Program-made: the position numbers and the translations under genes
Source: Massilia sp. CF038
Lineage (GTDB): Bacteria > Pseudomonadota > Gammaproteobacteria > Burkholderiales > Burkholderiaceae_D
Assembly (NCBI RefSeq): GCF_900129765.1
Contig: NZ_FQWU01000002.1
Location: forward strand, 372,001-436,000
Direction: 5' to 3'
DNA length: 64,000 bases
The notes under the pieces: generated by a model
What the model was told of the DNA's origin: nothing
Databases searched by the model: none
The model's input: only the letters and a program-made list of their open reading frames with translations
In this document: positions 1 through 7,335 of the stretch, piece after piece
Layout of the letters: every line of letters starts with the position of its first letter
Numbering within the stretch: position 1 is the stretch's first letter

Positions 1-1
1 C

Positions 2-439
2 TTCTACTTTGCACCGTTGCGCCTGCTCGGATTGTTACCCGTGTACCTGATCTGGGCGCTGCCAACCATCGGCTGGTTGATGATGGTGTCGGCGTGGGCG
101 CGCTCCAAAGTCTTTTTGTGGGCGGTGGGCACACCTGTGATCCTGGTGGTGATCGTCAAGTGGGCGGAATATATTCTTAAGACCGGTGTCAATATCGACT
201 GGTTGGTGGAAAACGTGATTGCCCGCGGTCTGGTTGGCCTGTTCCCGGGCAACTGGTTCCCATTGACCGATGCCAGCCCCGAACAGATGGTGAACGAGCA
301 CAGCCTGACTGTTGCCGGCGACATGTTCAGCCAGTCCTGGATGACGCTTGCCACCCCGCACGCCTGGTTCGGTGCTGCCATTGGTGCCGCCATGATCTAC
401 GCTGCGATCCGTCTGCGCCGCTGGAAAGACGAAGGATGA
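2..439 (+). CDS. ABC-2 type permease, C-terminal part (partial)
   Basis: The reading frame is already open at the window edge, so the 5' end of the gene is missing; only about 146 residues are visible. It shows hydrophobic segments beginning LRLLGLLPVYLIWALP and AVGTPVILVVIVKWAEYI, a loop, and a last membrane helix followed by a short basic tail (RLRRWKDEG). This is the usual ending of the large permease subunit of ABC-2 type exporters. The assignment rests on topology and general resemblance, since no ATP-binding gene is visible. Its stop overlaps the next start (ATGA at 436-439), so the two are probably translated together. Confidence 0.6.
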   Translation, partial: FYFAPLRLLGLLPVYLIWALPTIGWLMMVSAWARSKVFLWAVGTPVILVVIVKWAEYILKTGVNIDWLVENVIARGLVGLFPGNWFPLTDASPEQMVNEHSLTVAGDMFSQSWMTLATPHAWFGAAIGAAMIYAAIRLRRWKDEG

Positions 440-1197
440 GCCTGCGCTTGATGCAAGGCGCCGCTCTGGTCCTGGTCTGCGGCAGCTTGTTCAGTGCCGC
501 AGCCCTGGCCCAGGAACCACCGAAGGCGGTCGAGATCAAAGGCATGAAGGACCCGGAGTTGCGCTTGTTCCGCAGTGTCACTACCGGGCTCGACACGTTT
601 GACGAATACCGCGAGCTGGCGCCTGCGGTCGGCACACTGCGCTTTCGTCTGAAGGCGCGCGAAAGCACGCTGGATAAGTCAACCGACACGATTACGCTCA
701 AAATTGTTGGAGACAGTCCGGCGATCCCGGTGGCAATCGAAGCAGACGGTGGCTTTACGATAGCGCGCAACCAGAGCGCTTACGACGAGAACGCCGAACT
801 GGTGTTCAATCGCAAGCGCCGCCAGTTCATGTCAATTGCCGACATCCGCACGCCTGGCGTGCCCGCCAACGCACGCCGGCTGGGCGACTTGCGGCTCGAG
901 TGCCTGGTTAACATTGCCATCATCAAGACCGAAATCCCGTTCCTGGTCCGGGCCACCATCAACACCTTTTTGCTGACAACAGACTGGTGCAGGAAGCTCC
1001 CGATCTATATGTCGCTGCCGCCCACCCAGCACATCAGCAAAGCAACGCTGATTTATGGCGAGCGACGGCGGGAATTGACGCACGATGAGTTCAGCAACGG
1101 CTTCGAATCGCCATTGCTGGACCCGGCATGGCCGGACGATACGCTACTGGAAATGCAATTGGCGCCCGAAATGCCGGCGCCTGTCGCGGCAAGCTAG
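436..1197 (+). CDS. Putative periplasmic protein of unknown function
   Basis: A 253-residue protein with a clear Sec signal peptide: a hydrophobic stretch at about residues 7-23 ends in ALAQ, giving probable cleavage near residue 25. The mature part is mixed alpha/beta with no motif I recognise and no further membrane segment. The ATG overlaps the stop of the preceding permease gene by four bases, so it is likely co-translated with it. It may be an accessory protein of that transporter, but this rests on position only. It ends three bases before the convergent gene at 1201. Confidence 0.65.
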   Translation: MSLRLMQGAALVLVCGSLFSAAALAQEPPKAVEIKGMKDPELRLFRSVTTGLDTFDEYRELAPAVGTLRFRLKARESTLDKSTDTITLKIVGDSPAIPVAIEADGGFTIARNQSAYDENAELVFNRKRRQFMSIADIRTPGVPANARRLGDLRLECLVNIAIIKTEIPFLVRATINTFLLTTDWCRKLPIYMSLPPTQHISKATLIYGERRRELTHDEFSNGFESPLLDPAWPDDTLLEMQLAPEMPAPVAAS

Positions 1198-1200
1198 GGT

Positions 1201-1671
1201 TCAGGCAGACAGCGCAGGCGGCATGGGAATCCGCCTGCGCAATTCGATGAGCTGCGCGATACTGACCATGATCAGGACCAGCCAGGCTGCAATAGCAAGC
1301 CCGCCGCCGATCATCACGTGGTTCGGAATTGCGATCACCCAATAAAACAGGAAGTAGCCGGCAAAGCCCGATGCAGCCAGCAACAGCAAGGGTTCCCAGA
1401 AACGCCTGGCAGCCAGCGTCGCGACTGGCGCCAGAAAAACCGTGAGCACAATCAGAAAAAAACCAAGGTCGCGGGTGCTACCTGTTGCCAGATCTTCGAC
1501 CGAAGATTGGATCAATTCGCTGCCGTAAAAAACCTTGTCCGGGTCTTGCTTGCCTGTTGCCAGATTTGTTTCGCCATCGCACTTGGAGAGCGGCAAAAAT
1601 ATGCAAACCAGCAGAAGCAGCGAAGCAATCCGTTTGATCGCGCCGAGATGCTTGAAGAAGAGCCCGACCAT
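1201..1671 (-). CDS. Small integral membrane protein, unknown function
   Basis: A 156-residue protein with about four predicted membrane helices (roughly residues 13-28, 69-86, 92-112 and 120-140). A 40-residue hydrophilic loop after the first helix contains the single Cys of LPLSKCDGE. I recognise no family. The start ATG lies directly after the TGA of the YceH-family gene (TGAATG), so the two are almost certainly co-transcribed and translationally linked. A role cannot be assigned from sequence. Confidence 0.6.
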   Translation of the reverse strand: MVGLFFKHLGAIKRIASLLLLVCIFLPLSKCDGETNLATGKQDPDKVFYGSELIQSSVEDLATGSTRDLGFFLIVLTVFLAPVATLAARRFWEPLLLLAASGFAGYFLFYWVIAIPNHVMIGGGLAIAAWLVLIMVSIAQLIELRRRIPMPPALSA

Positions 1672-2343
1672 TCAGTCGAACTGCTTCTTGAATTCGTCAA
1701 ACTGCGCCTTGAGCGATGCAACCTCGCTGCGCAAGGCCGCCACTTCCTGCTCCAGCTGCCCTACCCGGCTGCCTTGCGCCGATGGCGAGGCGCTACCGAA
1801 GGAGGATTCCTGCTGCGCCAGTGCCGCATCGCCGCCGAGTAATTGCCCGTAACGGGGTTCCTTGGTGCCAGGTGCCAGTGCCAGACGCGCCACGATGGGC
1901 GGATATTTGTCGATCAAAAACTGCAGGCAGGCTTCCACATCGGCCACGGATTTGAATTCGTGCAGGCGACCGCTGCGGGTGCGAATCTCGCCGGCAGTTT
2001 GCAAGCCGCGCAGCATCAGAATGGTCAGCACGGCCAGCTTGTCTTGCTCGAGCGACCATTTGACGCGCATGCGATGCTCGTATTTGGTCACGCGCGCGCC
2101 CGCCTGGGTGATGCCGTTCACATATTTGCGTTGCATCAGGCTTTGCAGCACTTCCTGCACGGTCTCGTCCGACAGCTGCATCACCGGGTCGCGGCTGGAC
2201 AGTTGATTGCAGCCATTGGTGATGGCGTTCAGGGACATCGGATAGTTGTCCGGCGTGAGCGCTTCTTTTTCGGCCAGTACGGCCAGTACGCGAATCTCGA
2301 ACGGATCCAGTACGGCAGCGCCGTCCGTTGTTTCTTGGGTCAT
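1672..2343 (-). CDS. yceH: YceH family protein (UPF0502/DUF480)
   Basis: A 223-residue protein of the YceH family, which folds as two winged-helix domains. The family signature is visible near the N-terminus: RVLAVLAEKEALTPDNYP, then SLNAITNGCNQ and SSRDPV. A C-terminal coiled segment of about 35 residues (QLEQEVAALRSEVASLKAQF) is longer than the core family and may mediate self-association. Its biochemical function is not established; proposed roles include DNA binding. It lies 11 bases downstream of cysE on the same strand and abuts the small membrane-protein gene. Confidence 0.88.
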   Translation of the reverse strand: MTQETTDGAAVLDPFEIRVLAVLAEKEALTPDNYPMSLNAITNGCNQLSSRDPVMQLSDETVQEVLQSLMQRKYVNGITQAGARVTKYEHRMRVKWSLEQDKLAVLTILMLRGLQTAGEIRTRSGRLHEFKSVADVEACLQFLIDKYPPIVARLALAPGTKEPRYGQLLGGDAALAQQESSFGSASPSAQGSRVGQLEQEVAALRSEVASLKAQFDEFKKQFD

Positions 2344-2354
2344 GCGCAGGTTCC

Positions 2355-3092
2355 TTACTCGACGAGTTTGTTCAGCTCTACCGAGTTCAATTTATCACAT
2401 TCAGGCATGCTCGAGCAGGCGATGCCGGAGGACTTCATCAGTGCGGTCAGGCGTTCGATTTGTTCATCCTGGCGGGCGGCGTGGTTGATCAGGCCATGCA
2501 GTGCTTTCGACAGCGGATCGTCGCCGTTGGGTGTGACGCCGTAGGCCGAAAACAGGTTGGCGCTACGTGCGTCAACGTCTTTTTGAACGATATGCGCCGG
2601 ATTGCCGACCGCGGTGGCGCCGGCAGGCACGGGCTTGATGACGACGGCGTTCGAGCCGACCTTGGCATATTCGCCCACCGTGAACGAACCCAGCACCTTG
2701 GCGCCGGCGCCAATGATGACGCCGCGTTCGAGCGTGGGATGACGCTTGGTGCCGCTGTTGAGCGAGGTGCCGCCCAGGGTCACGCCCTGGTAGATGGTGC
2801 AGTCGTCACCCACGTTGGCGGTTTCGCCAATGACCACGCCGAAGCCATGGTCAATGAAGACGCGCCGGCCGATGGTGGCGCCAGGGTGGATTTCTATGCC
2901 GGTAATGATGCGGGCAAGATAGGAGATGAAGCGGCCGATCCATTTCAGACCTGAAACCCAGCAAGCGTGCGCCCAGCGATGCATCATGATCGCTTGAAAG
3001 CCTGGATAACAAGTGAAAACTTCCCATCCGTTACGGGCCGCAGGGTCGCGTTCAATGATGCTCTTGATATCTTCGCGCAGGTTGGAGAACAT
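2355..3092 (-). CDS. cysE: Serine O-acetyltransferase
   Basis: This 245-residue cytoplasmic enzyme transfers acetyl from acetyl-CoA to L-serine, the first step of cysteine synthesis. The N-terminal helical domain (MFSNLREDIKSIIERDPAAR) is followed by left-handed beta-helix hexapeptide repeats. The family motif DHGFGVVIGETANVGDD at residues 81-97 holds the catalytic Asp-His pair (D81, H82), followed by YQGVTLGGTS. The start at 3092 fits the family; an in-frame extension to 3143 has an untypical basic leader. The C-terminal tail of about 70 residues ends in KLVE rather than the usual Ile, so the classic contact with cysteine synthase may be altered. Confidence 0.93.
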   Translation of the reverse strand: MFSNLREDIKSIIERDPAARNGWEVFTCYPGFQAIMMHRWAHACWVSGLKWIGRFISYLARIITGIEIHPGATIGRRVFIDHGFGVVIGETANVGDDCTIYQGVTLGGTSLNSGTKRHPTLERGVIIGAGAKVLGSFTVGEYAKVGSNAVVIKPVPAGATAVGNPAHIVQKDVDARSANLFSAYGVTPNGDDPLSKALHGLINHAARQDEQIERLTALMKSSGIACSSMPECDKLNSVELNKLVE

Positions 3093-3244
3093 AGGATGGA
3101 AGGTAAAAGCTGTTGCAATACGAACATGGTAGCGCATTCGCACCAGGCTTGCTTGGCTGGTCGCAAGGGGCTACTTCGGGGTACGGGAACTCACCACGCA
3201 GCGACACAAACCACGACATCGCACAGGGGAAGCATGCGTTCCAA

Positions 3245-3332
3245 TACATCGCCCTCGCGAAGGCGGGGGCCTATCCCACGTTACCGAATTCGGCAGCGTG
3301 CTATGGGCCCCCGCCTTCGCGAGGGCGATGTA
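3245..3332. repeat. 88-bp palindromic element, copy 1
   Basis: Two nearly perfect 30-base inverted arms (3245-3274 and 3303-3332, core CCTCGCGAAGGCGGGGGCC) flank a 28-base asymmetric centre. A second copy lies at 61473-61560 with the centre in reverse orientation. The element sits between cysE and rlmB, whose intergenic region (3093-3374) otherwise shows no gene. It resembles REP/MITE-type dispersed repeats and could fold into a strong hairpin in RNA. Confidence 0.8.
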
Positions 3333-3374
3333 GTGGTGAGCCTGCTCCAGGTGCTACGTAGTAGTGGCGGTCGA

Positions 3375-4118
3375 TCAGCCTTCTTTGGCCAAGCGCTGAC
3401 GGCGTGCTTCGTACAGGCACACACCCGACGCCACCGAAACGTTCAGACTTTCAACAGATCCGAACATCGGAATACCAACCAGCAAATCGCACGTTTCGCG
3501 CGTGAGGCGGCGCATGCCCTCGCCTTCCGAGCCCATCACCAGCGCGGTCGGGCCGGTGAAATCGGCTTCGTACAAGCCTTTATCAGCATCGTCACTGGTG
3601 CCGATCAGCCAGATACCGCGATCCTTCAAGTCGCGCATGGTGCGCGCCAGATTGGTCACGGTGATATATGGAACAGTTTCCGCAGCACCGCTGGCCACTT
3701 TGGCCGCAGTAGCGTTCAAGCCCACTGCACGGTCCTTCGGCACGATCACCGCATGCGCACCGACACCATCTGCTACGCGCAGGCAGGCACCCAGATTGTG
3801 CGGATCGGTGATGCCGTCAAGGATCAACAGCATCGGCGGGCCTTCAATTGCATCGAGCAATTCATCCAGGTTGCGTGCCAGCGACAACTGGCTGGCAAAC
3901 GCGATCACGCCCTGGTGACGGCGGGTGCCGACGATCTTGTCCAAGCGGGCCGATTCCACCGGCATCACGCGCACACCGGCAGCCTTGGCGCCGGCGATCA
4001 GGTCGCTCATGCGGCGGTCATTGCGCGTGGCATCGACAAAGATCTCTTCCACCGAAGCGGCCTCATGACGCAAACGCGAGGTCACTGCGTGGAACCCGAA
4101 AATCATTTTATTCTTCAT
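3375..4118 (-). CDS. rlmB: 23S rRNA (guanosine-2'-O-)-methyltransferase RlmB
   Basis: This 247-residue SPOUT (TrmH-type) methyltransferase methylates the 2'-O of a conserved guanosine (G2251 in E. coli numbering) of 23S rRNA. The N-terminal substrate-binding domain begins [13 protein letters not shown]. The SpoU core shows the three family motifs: [17 protein letters not shown], then [13 protein letters not shown], then [17 protein letters not shown], which forms the trefoil-knot SAM site. The length is typical. It lies six bases after rnr, the usual rnr-rlmB operon of this bacterial group. Confidence 0.95.
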   Translation of the reverse strand: MKNKMIFGFHAVTSRLRHEAASVEEIFVDATRNDRRMSDLIAGAKAAGVRVMPVESARLDKIVGTRRHQGVIAFASQLSLARNLDELLDAIEGPPMLLILDGITDPHNLGACLRVADGVGAHAVIVPKDRAVGLNATAAKVASGAAETVPYITVTNLARTMRDLKDRGIWLIGTSDDADKGLYEADFTGPTALVMGSEGEGMRRLTRETCDLLVGIPMFGSVESLNVSVASGVCLYEARRQRLAKEG

Positions 4119-4124
4119 TACTTC

Positions 4125-6590
4125 TTATCGCTTATTCTTGTTGGACTTACTCGTTTTTGCCGCCGTTTTGGATGTGCGCGATACCGGCTTTTTGGCCGCG
4201 CCGCCAGTGGCCTTGCTGCGCCGCGGCTTGGTCTCGGCTTCGCCCGTGTCCAAGTCGTAGCGCCCTGCCGTGTTGACTTTCGGCTCGCGCGACTTGCCCG
4301 GCTTGGCGTCCAGCGCCTTGTGGGCGGCGCTTTTCGGCTTGCCCGCACCGGTGTCGGCTGCAACGCTGCTGCCCGCGAGCACCAAGTCGATCTTGCGTGC
4401 TTCCAGATCCACCTTGGCCACCTGCACCGTGACGCGGTCGGTGAGCTGGTAGCGTTTGCCGGTGCGCTCGCCGCGCAGTTCGTGGCGCGCATCGTCGTAC
4501 TGGAAGAAGTCGGTACCCAATTCGGTGATGTGCACCAAGCCTTCCACATACAGCGCATCGAGCTGCACGAAGATGCCGAAGGTGGTCACACCCGACACCA
4601 CACCGGTAAATTCTTCACCAAGTTTGTCTTTGATGAAGTAGCACTTGAGCCAGGCTTCGACATCGCGCGAGGCTTCGTCGGCACGGCGTTCGTTGGCCGA
4701 ACAGTGCACACCCAGGGCATCCCAGATGGTCAGGTCTTTTTCGTTTTTCTGCTTGCCTTCGGCCTTGTCCTTGGCCTGCTGCTTGCGCGTGGCGTTGGAG
4801 ACGGTCGTGTTCAGGCCGGACAGTTCGATGCCTTTCGGCTCGTACTTTTTACCCAGCAAGATGGCCTTGATGGCGCGGTGGGTCAGCAAGTCGGGATAGC
4901 GGCGAATCGGGCTGGTGAAGTGGGCATACGCCTCGTACGCCAGACCGAAGTGGCCGATATTGTCCGGGCTGTAGACTGCCTGCTGCATGGAGCGCAGCAG
5001 CATGGTCTGCAGCAAGGACGCGTCGGGACGCTCCTTGATCTGCTTCATCAGTTCGGCGTAATCGCCCGCGGTCGGCTTGTCGCCGCCATTCAGGTTCAGA
5101 CCCACCTGCTTCAGGAAAGTGCGCACCTGGGTGAGCTTTTCCTTGGTTGGCGAAGCGTGAATGCGATAGGTACCAGGATGCTTGTTGCGAATCAGCAGGT
5201 CAGCTGCGCAGACGTTGGCGGCCAGCATGCATTCCTCGATCACCTTGTGCGCATCGTTGCGGGTGCGCGGGATGATCTTTTCGATCTTGCCCAGGGCATT
5301 GCAGACGATGTAGGTTTCGGTGGTTTCGAAGTCGATCGCACCACGTTCCAGACGCGCTTTTTGCAGCGCGTGATACACGTCGTACAGATTGAGCAGATGC
5401 GGCACGATGGCTGGACGGCGCTGCGCTTCAGGACCGGCGGTGTTGCCCAGGATCTCGGCTACTTCGTTGTAGGTCAGGCGCGCGGCAGAATGGATGACGG
5501 CCGGATAGAACTGGTAGGCCTTGATCTCGCCCTTGTCGGAAATGACGGCGTCGCACACGAGCGTCAGACGGTCGACCGCGGGGTTCAGCGAGCACAAGCC
5601 GTTCGACAATTTTTCCGGCAGCATGGGAATCACGCGGCGCGGGAAGTAGACCGAGGTGCTGCGCTCGAGCGCATCGACATCAAGCGCGTCGTTCGGTTTG
5701 ACGTAATGGCTGACGTCGGCAATGGCCACGATCAGACGGAAGCAGTTGGCGCGGCCGATCTTGACCGGTTCGCAGTAGACGGCATCGTCAAAGTCGCGCG
5801 CGTCTTCACCGTCGATGGTGACCAGCGGCACGTCGCGCAAATCGACCCGGTCGGCCAGGTCCGACTCGCGCACTTCGGCGGGCAGCTTGGCGGCGGACTT
5901 GAGGGCGGCGGCCGAGAAGATGTGCGGCACGCCAAACTTGCGTACGGCAATTTCGATTTCCATGCCAGGGTCGTCCAGGTCGCCCAGGACTTCGACCACA
6001 GTGCCGGCCGGCTGCTTGAAGCGCGAGGGCTGCTCGATCAGCTCGACGCTGACGATCTGCCCTGCCTTGGCTTTGCCGGGCGAGCCGGAGACCAGGATGT
6101 CCTGGCCGATGCGCTTGTCTTCCGGCGCCACGATCCAGACGCCGTTTTCGTTCAGCAAGCGGCCGATCACATGGGTATTTGCGCGAGAGACGACTTCGAC
6201 AATGGTGCCTTCCTGACGTCCACGGCGGTCAGTGCCGGTGACTTTGGCCAGCACGCGGTCGCCATGCAGCACTTTCTGCATTTCTTTGTCGTTCAGGAAC
6301 AGGTCTTCGCCCGGCTCATCCGGGATCACGAAGCCGAAGCCGTCGCGGTGGGCGCTGACTTTACCGGCAATGAAGCCGGAATGGTCGGCCAGCGCGTAGT
6401 GACCGGTGGAATCAGCGCGGATCTGGCCGTCGCGTTCCATCGCATTCAAACGCCGCGTGAGGACTTCGATCGCTGCTGGCTTGACCTTGAGCGTACGCGC
6501 TAGTGCGTGCACGTCGAGCGGTGCAGCGGCGGTACGGAAGATGCCGAGAATGTCCTCGCGGCTGGGAATGGTGTGAGTAATTTGGTTCAA
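4125..6590 (-). CDS. rnr: Ribonuclease R (3'-5' exoribonuclease)
   Basis: This 821-residue processive exoribonuclease of the RNB/RNase II family degrades structured RNA. Domain order is an N-terminal winged-helix region (residues about 5-70), cold-shock/OB domains (FGFVIPDEPGEDLFL), the RNB catalytic domain with the Asp cluster in IDGEDARDFDDAVY, an S1 domain (EFTGVVSGVTTFGIFVQLD), and a Lys/Ser/Ala-rich basic tail of about 90 residues. The tail is typical of RNase R rather than RNase II. rlmB follows directly. On the opposite strand a 1178-codon open frame covers the gene; it is a codon-bias shadow. Confidence 0.96.
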   Translation of the reverse strand: MNQITHTIPSREDILGIFRTAAAPLDVHALARTLKVKPAAIEVLTRRLNAMERDGQIRADSTGHYALADHSGFIAGKVSAHRDGFGFVIPDEPGEDLFLNDKEMQKVLHGDRVLAKVTGTDRRGRQEGTIVEVVSRANTHVIGRLLNENGVWIVAPEDKRIGQDILVSGSPGKAKAGQIVSVELIEQPSRFKQPAGTVVEVLGDLDDPGMEIEIAVRKFGVPHIFSAAALKSAAKLPAEVRESDLADRVDLRDVPLVTIDGEDARDFDDAVYCEPVKIGRANCFRLIVAIADVSHYVKPNDALDVDALERSTSVYFPRRVIPMLPEKLSNGLCSLNPAVDRLTLVCDAVISDKGEIKAYQFYPAVIHSAARLTYNEVAEILGNTAGPEAQRRPAIVPHLLNLYDVYHALQKARLERGAIDFETTETYIVCNALGKIEKIIPRTRNDAHKVIEECMLAANVCAADLLIRNKHPGTYRIHASPTKEKLTQVRTFLKQVGLNLNGGDKPTAGDYAELMKQIKERPDASLLQTMLLRSMQQAVYSPDNIGHFGLAYEAYAHFTSPIRRYPDLLTHRAIKAILLGKKYEPKGIELSGLNTTVSNATRKQQAKDKAEGKQKNEKDLTIWDALGVHCSANERRADEASRDVEAWLKCYFIKDKLGEEFTGVVSGVTTFGIFVQLDALYVEGLVHITELGTDFFQYDDARHELRGERTGKRYQLTDRVTVQVAKVDLEARKIDLVLAGSSVAADTGAGKPKSAAHKALDAKPGKSREPKVNTAGRYDLDTGEAETKPRRSKATGGAAKKPVSRTSKTAAKTSKSNKNKR

Positions 6591-6921
6591 TGGTTCTCTA
6601 TATTTGTTTTTGTTGGTGACGGTGGATTGCCACTGTCGCGACTAAGATTGACACCGCGATACGCGTAGTGTAACGGAGGTACATGCAAATCGCCTAACGC
6701 AGCGTGGCGTGAAGTTTCTGTTGACGGGGCTTTGACATTTCAAAATGTTCCGCTATAATTTTGGTCTTTCGCGAAGACCTCAAGTCAAAGCGGAAGAAAA
6801 TGCAGCAGATTAGTCGGAGAAATGGCAGCGCGGGTAACGAAAGTTAGTCTGGCGCAAAACTTCAAAGGCTAGTATGATAGCAGAAGTCAGCGGCAACGCT
6901 GGCGCAGCAAGCAGCAACAGT
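6591..6921. other. Intergenic region between rnr and the tRNA-Leu genes
   Basis: This 331-base stretch has no convincing gene. It contains the leftward rnr start region and, at 6732-6759, a strong rightward promoter for the tRNA-Leu genes. The transcript would carry a leader of about 155 bases before the first tRNA. Short frames through the tRNA are spurious. Confidence 0.6.
6732..6759 (+). promoter_or_regulatory. Sigma-70 promoter for the tRNA-Leu pair
   Basis: A perfect -35 box TTGACA (6732-6737) and a perfect -10 box TATAAT (6754-6759) are separated by 16 bases. It points toward the tRNA-Leu genes, with a predicted start near 6766. No coding sequence lies between it and the first tRNA. 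Confidence 0.85.
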
Positions 6922-7006
6922 GCCCACGTGGCGGAATTGGTAGACGCGCATGGTTCAGGTCCATGTGCCGCAAGGTGTGGGGGTTCGAGTCCCTCCGTGG
7001 GCACCA
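6922..7006 (+). tRNA. tRNA-Leu (anticodon CAG), copy 1
   Basis: An 85-nt class II tRNA including an encoded CCA. The seven-base acceptor stem GCCCACG pairs with CGTGGGC. The anticodon arm is CATGG-TTCAGGT-CCATG with anticodon CAG, which reads the very common CTG codon. A long variable arm (TGCCGCAAGGTG region) and the T-loop GGTTCGAGTCC are present. It is identical to copy 2. Confidence 0.96.
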
Positions 7007-7048
7007 CTCTACCGGATTGTTTTCCGCGAAAGCAGTACCGTAACGATG

Positions 7049-7078
7049 CGCCGTAATCGTTCATGATTGCGGCGTTTT
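7049..7078 (+). terminator. Terminator after tRNA-Leu copy 1
   Basis: The arms CGCCGTAATC (7049-7058) and GATTGCGGCG (7065-7074) form a hairpin, followed by TTTT at 7075-7078. It lies between the two tRNA copies, so copy 2 may depend on read-through or on its own weak promoter. Confidence 0.7.
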
Positions 7079-7110
7079 AGTTTGAAGCAGTAGCGTTTTG
7101 TTGTATCAGT

Positions 7111-7195
7111 GCCCACGTGGCGGAATTGGTAGACGCGCATGGTTCAGGTCCATGTGCCGCAAGGTGTGGGGGTTCGAGTCCCTCCGTGGGCACCA
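7111..7195 (+). tRNA. tRNA-Leu (anticodon CAG), copy 2
   Basis: This 85-nt tRNA is identical in sequence to copy 1, including the encoded CCA. It lies 104 bases downstream of copy 1 and has its own downstream terminator. The flanking sequence differs from that of copy 1, so the duplication covers little more than the tRNA itself. Confidence 0.96.
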
Positions 7196-7231
7196 TCTAC
7201 CGGGTTAGTCCATTCCCGCAGAATTCGTTGA

Positions 7232-7267
7232 ACGCCGCAGTCCTTGCAAAAGGCTGCGGCGTTTTGC
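7232..7267 (+). terminator. Terminator after tRNA-Leu copy 2
   Basis: The arms ACGCCGCAG (7232-7240) and CTGCGGCGT (7254-7262) are followed by TTTTG. It ends the tRNA transcript about 70 bases before the histidine-kinase gene. Confidence 0.75.
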
Positions 7268-7335
7268 GTTGGGCGACACAATTTGCCCCGATGATGTTAA
7301 ATGGTCTACACTGAAACTCTTCGCTTTTGCCGGGG

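Noticed and set aside
2967-6503. A 1178-codon open frame on the + strand across rlmB and rnr.
   Set aside because: It is fully antisense to two well-identified genes. Its composition is that expected from the third-position GC bias of rnr, and it shows no domain or ribosome-binding site.
6874-7314. Short frames running through the tRNA-Leu genes.
   Set aside because: Both are read through the tRNA sequences themselves and share the same tRNA-derived peptide.
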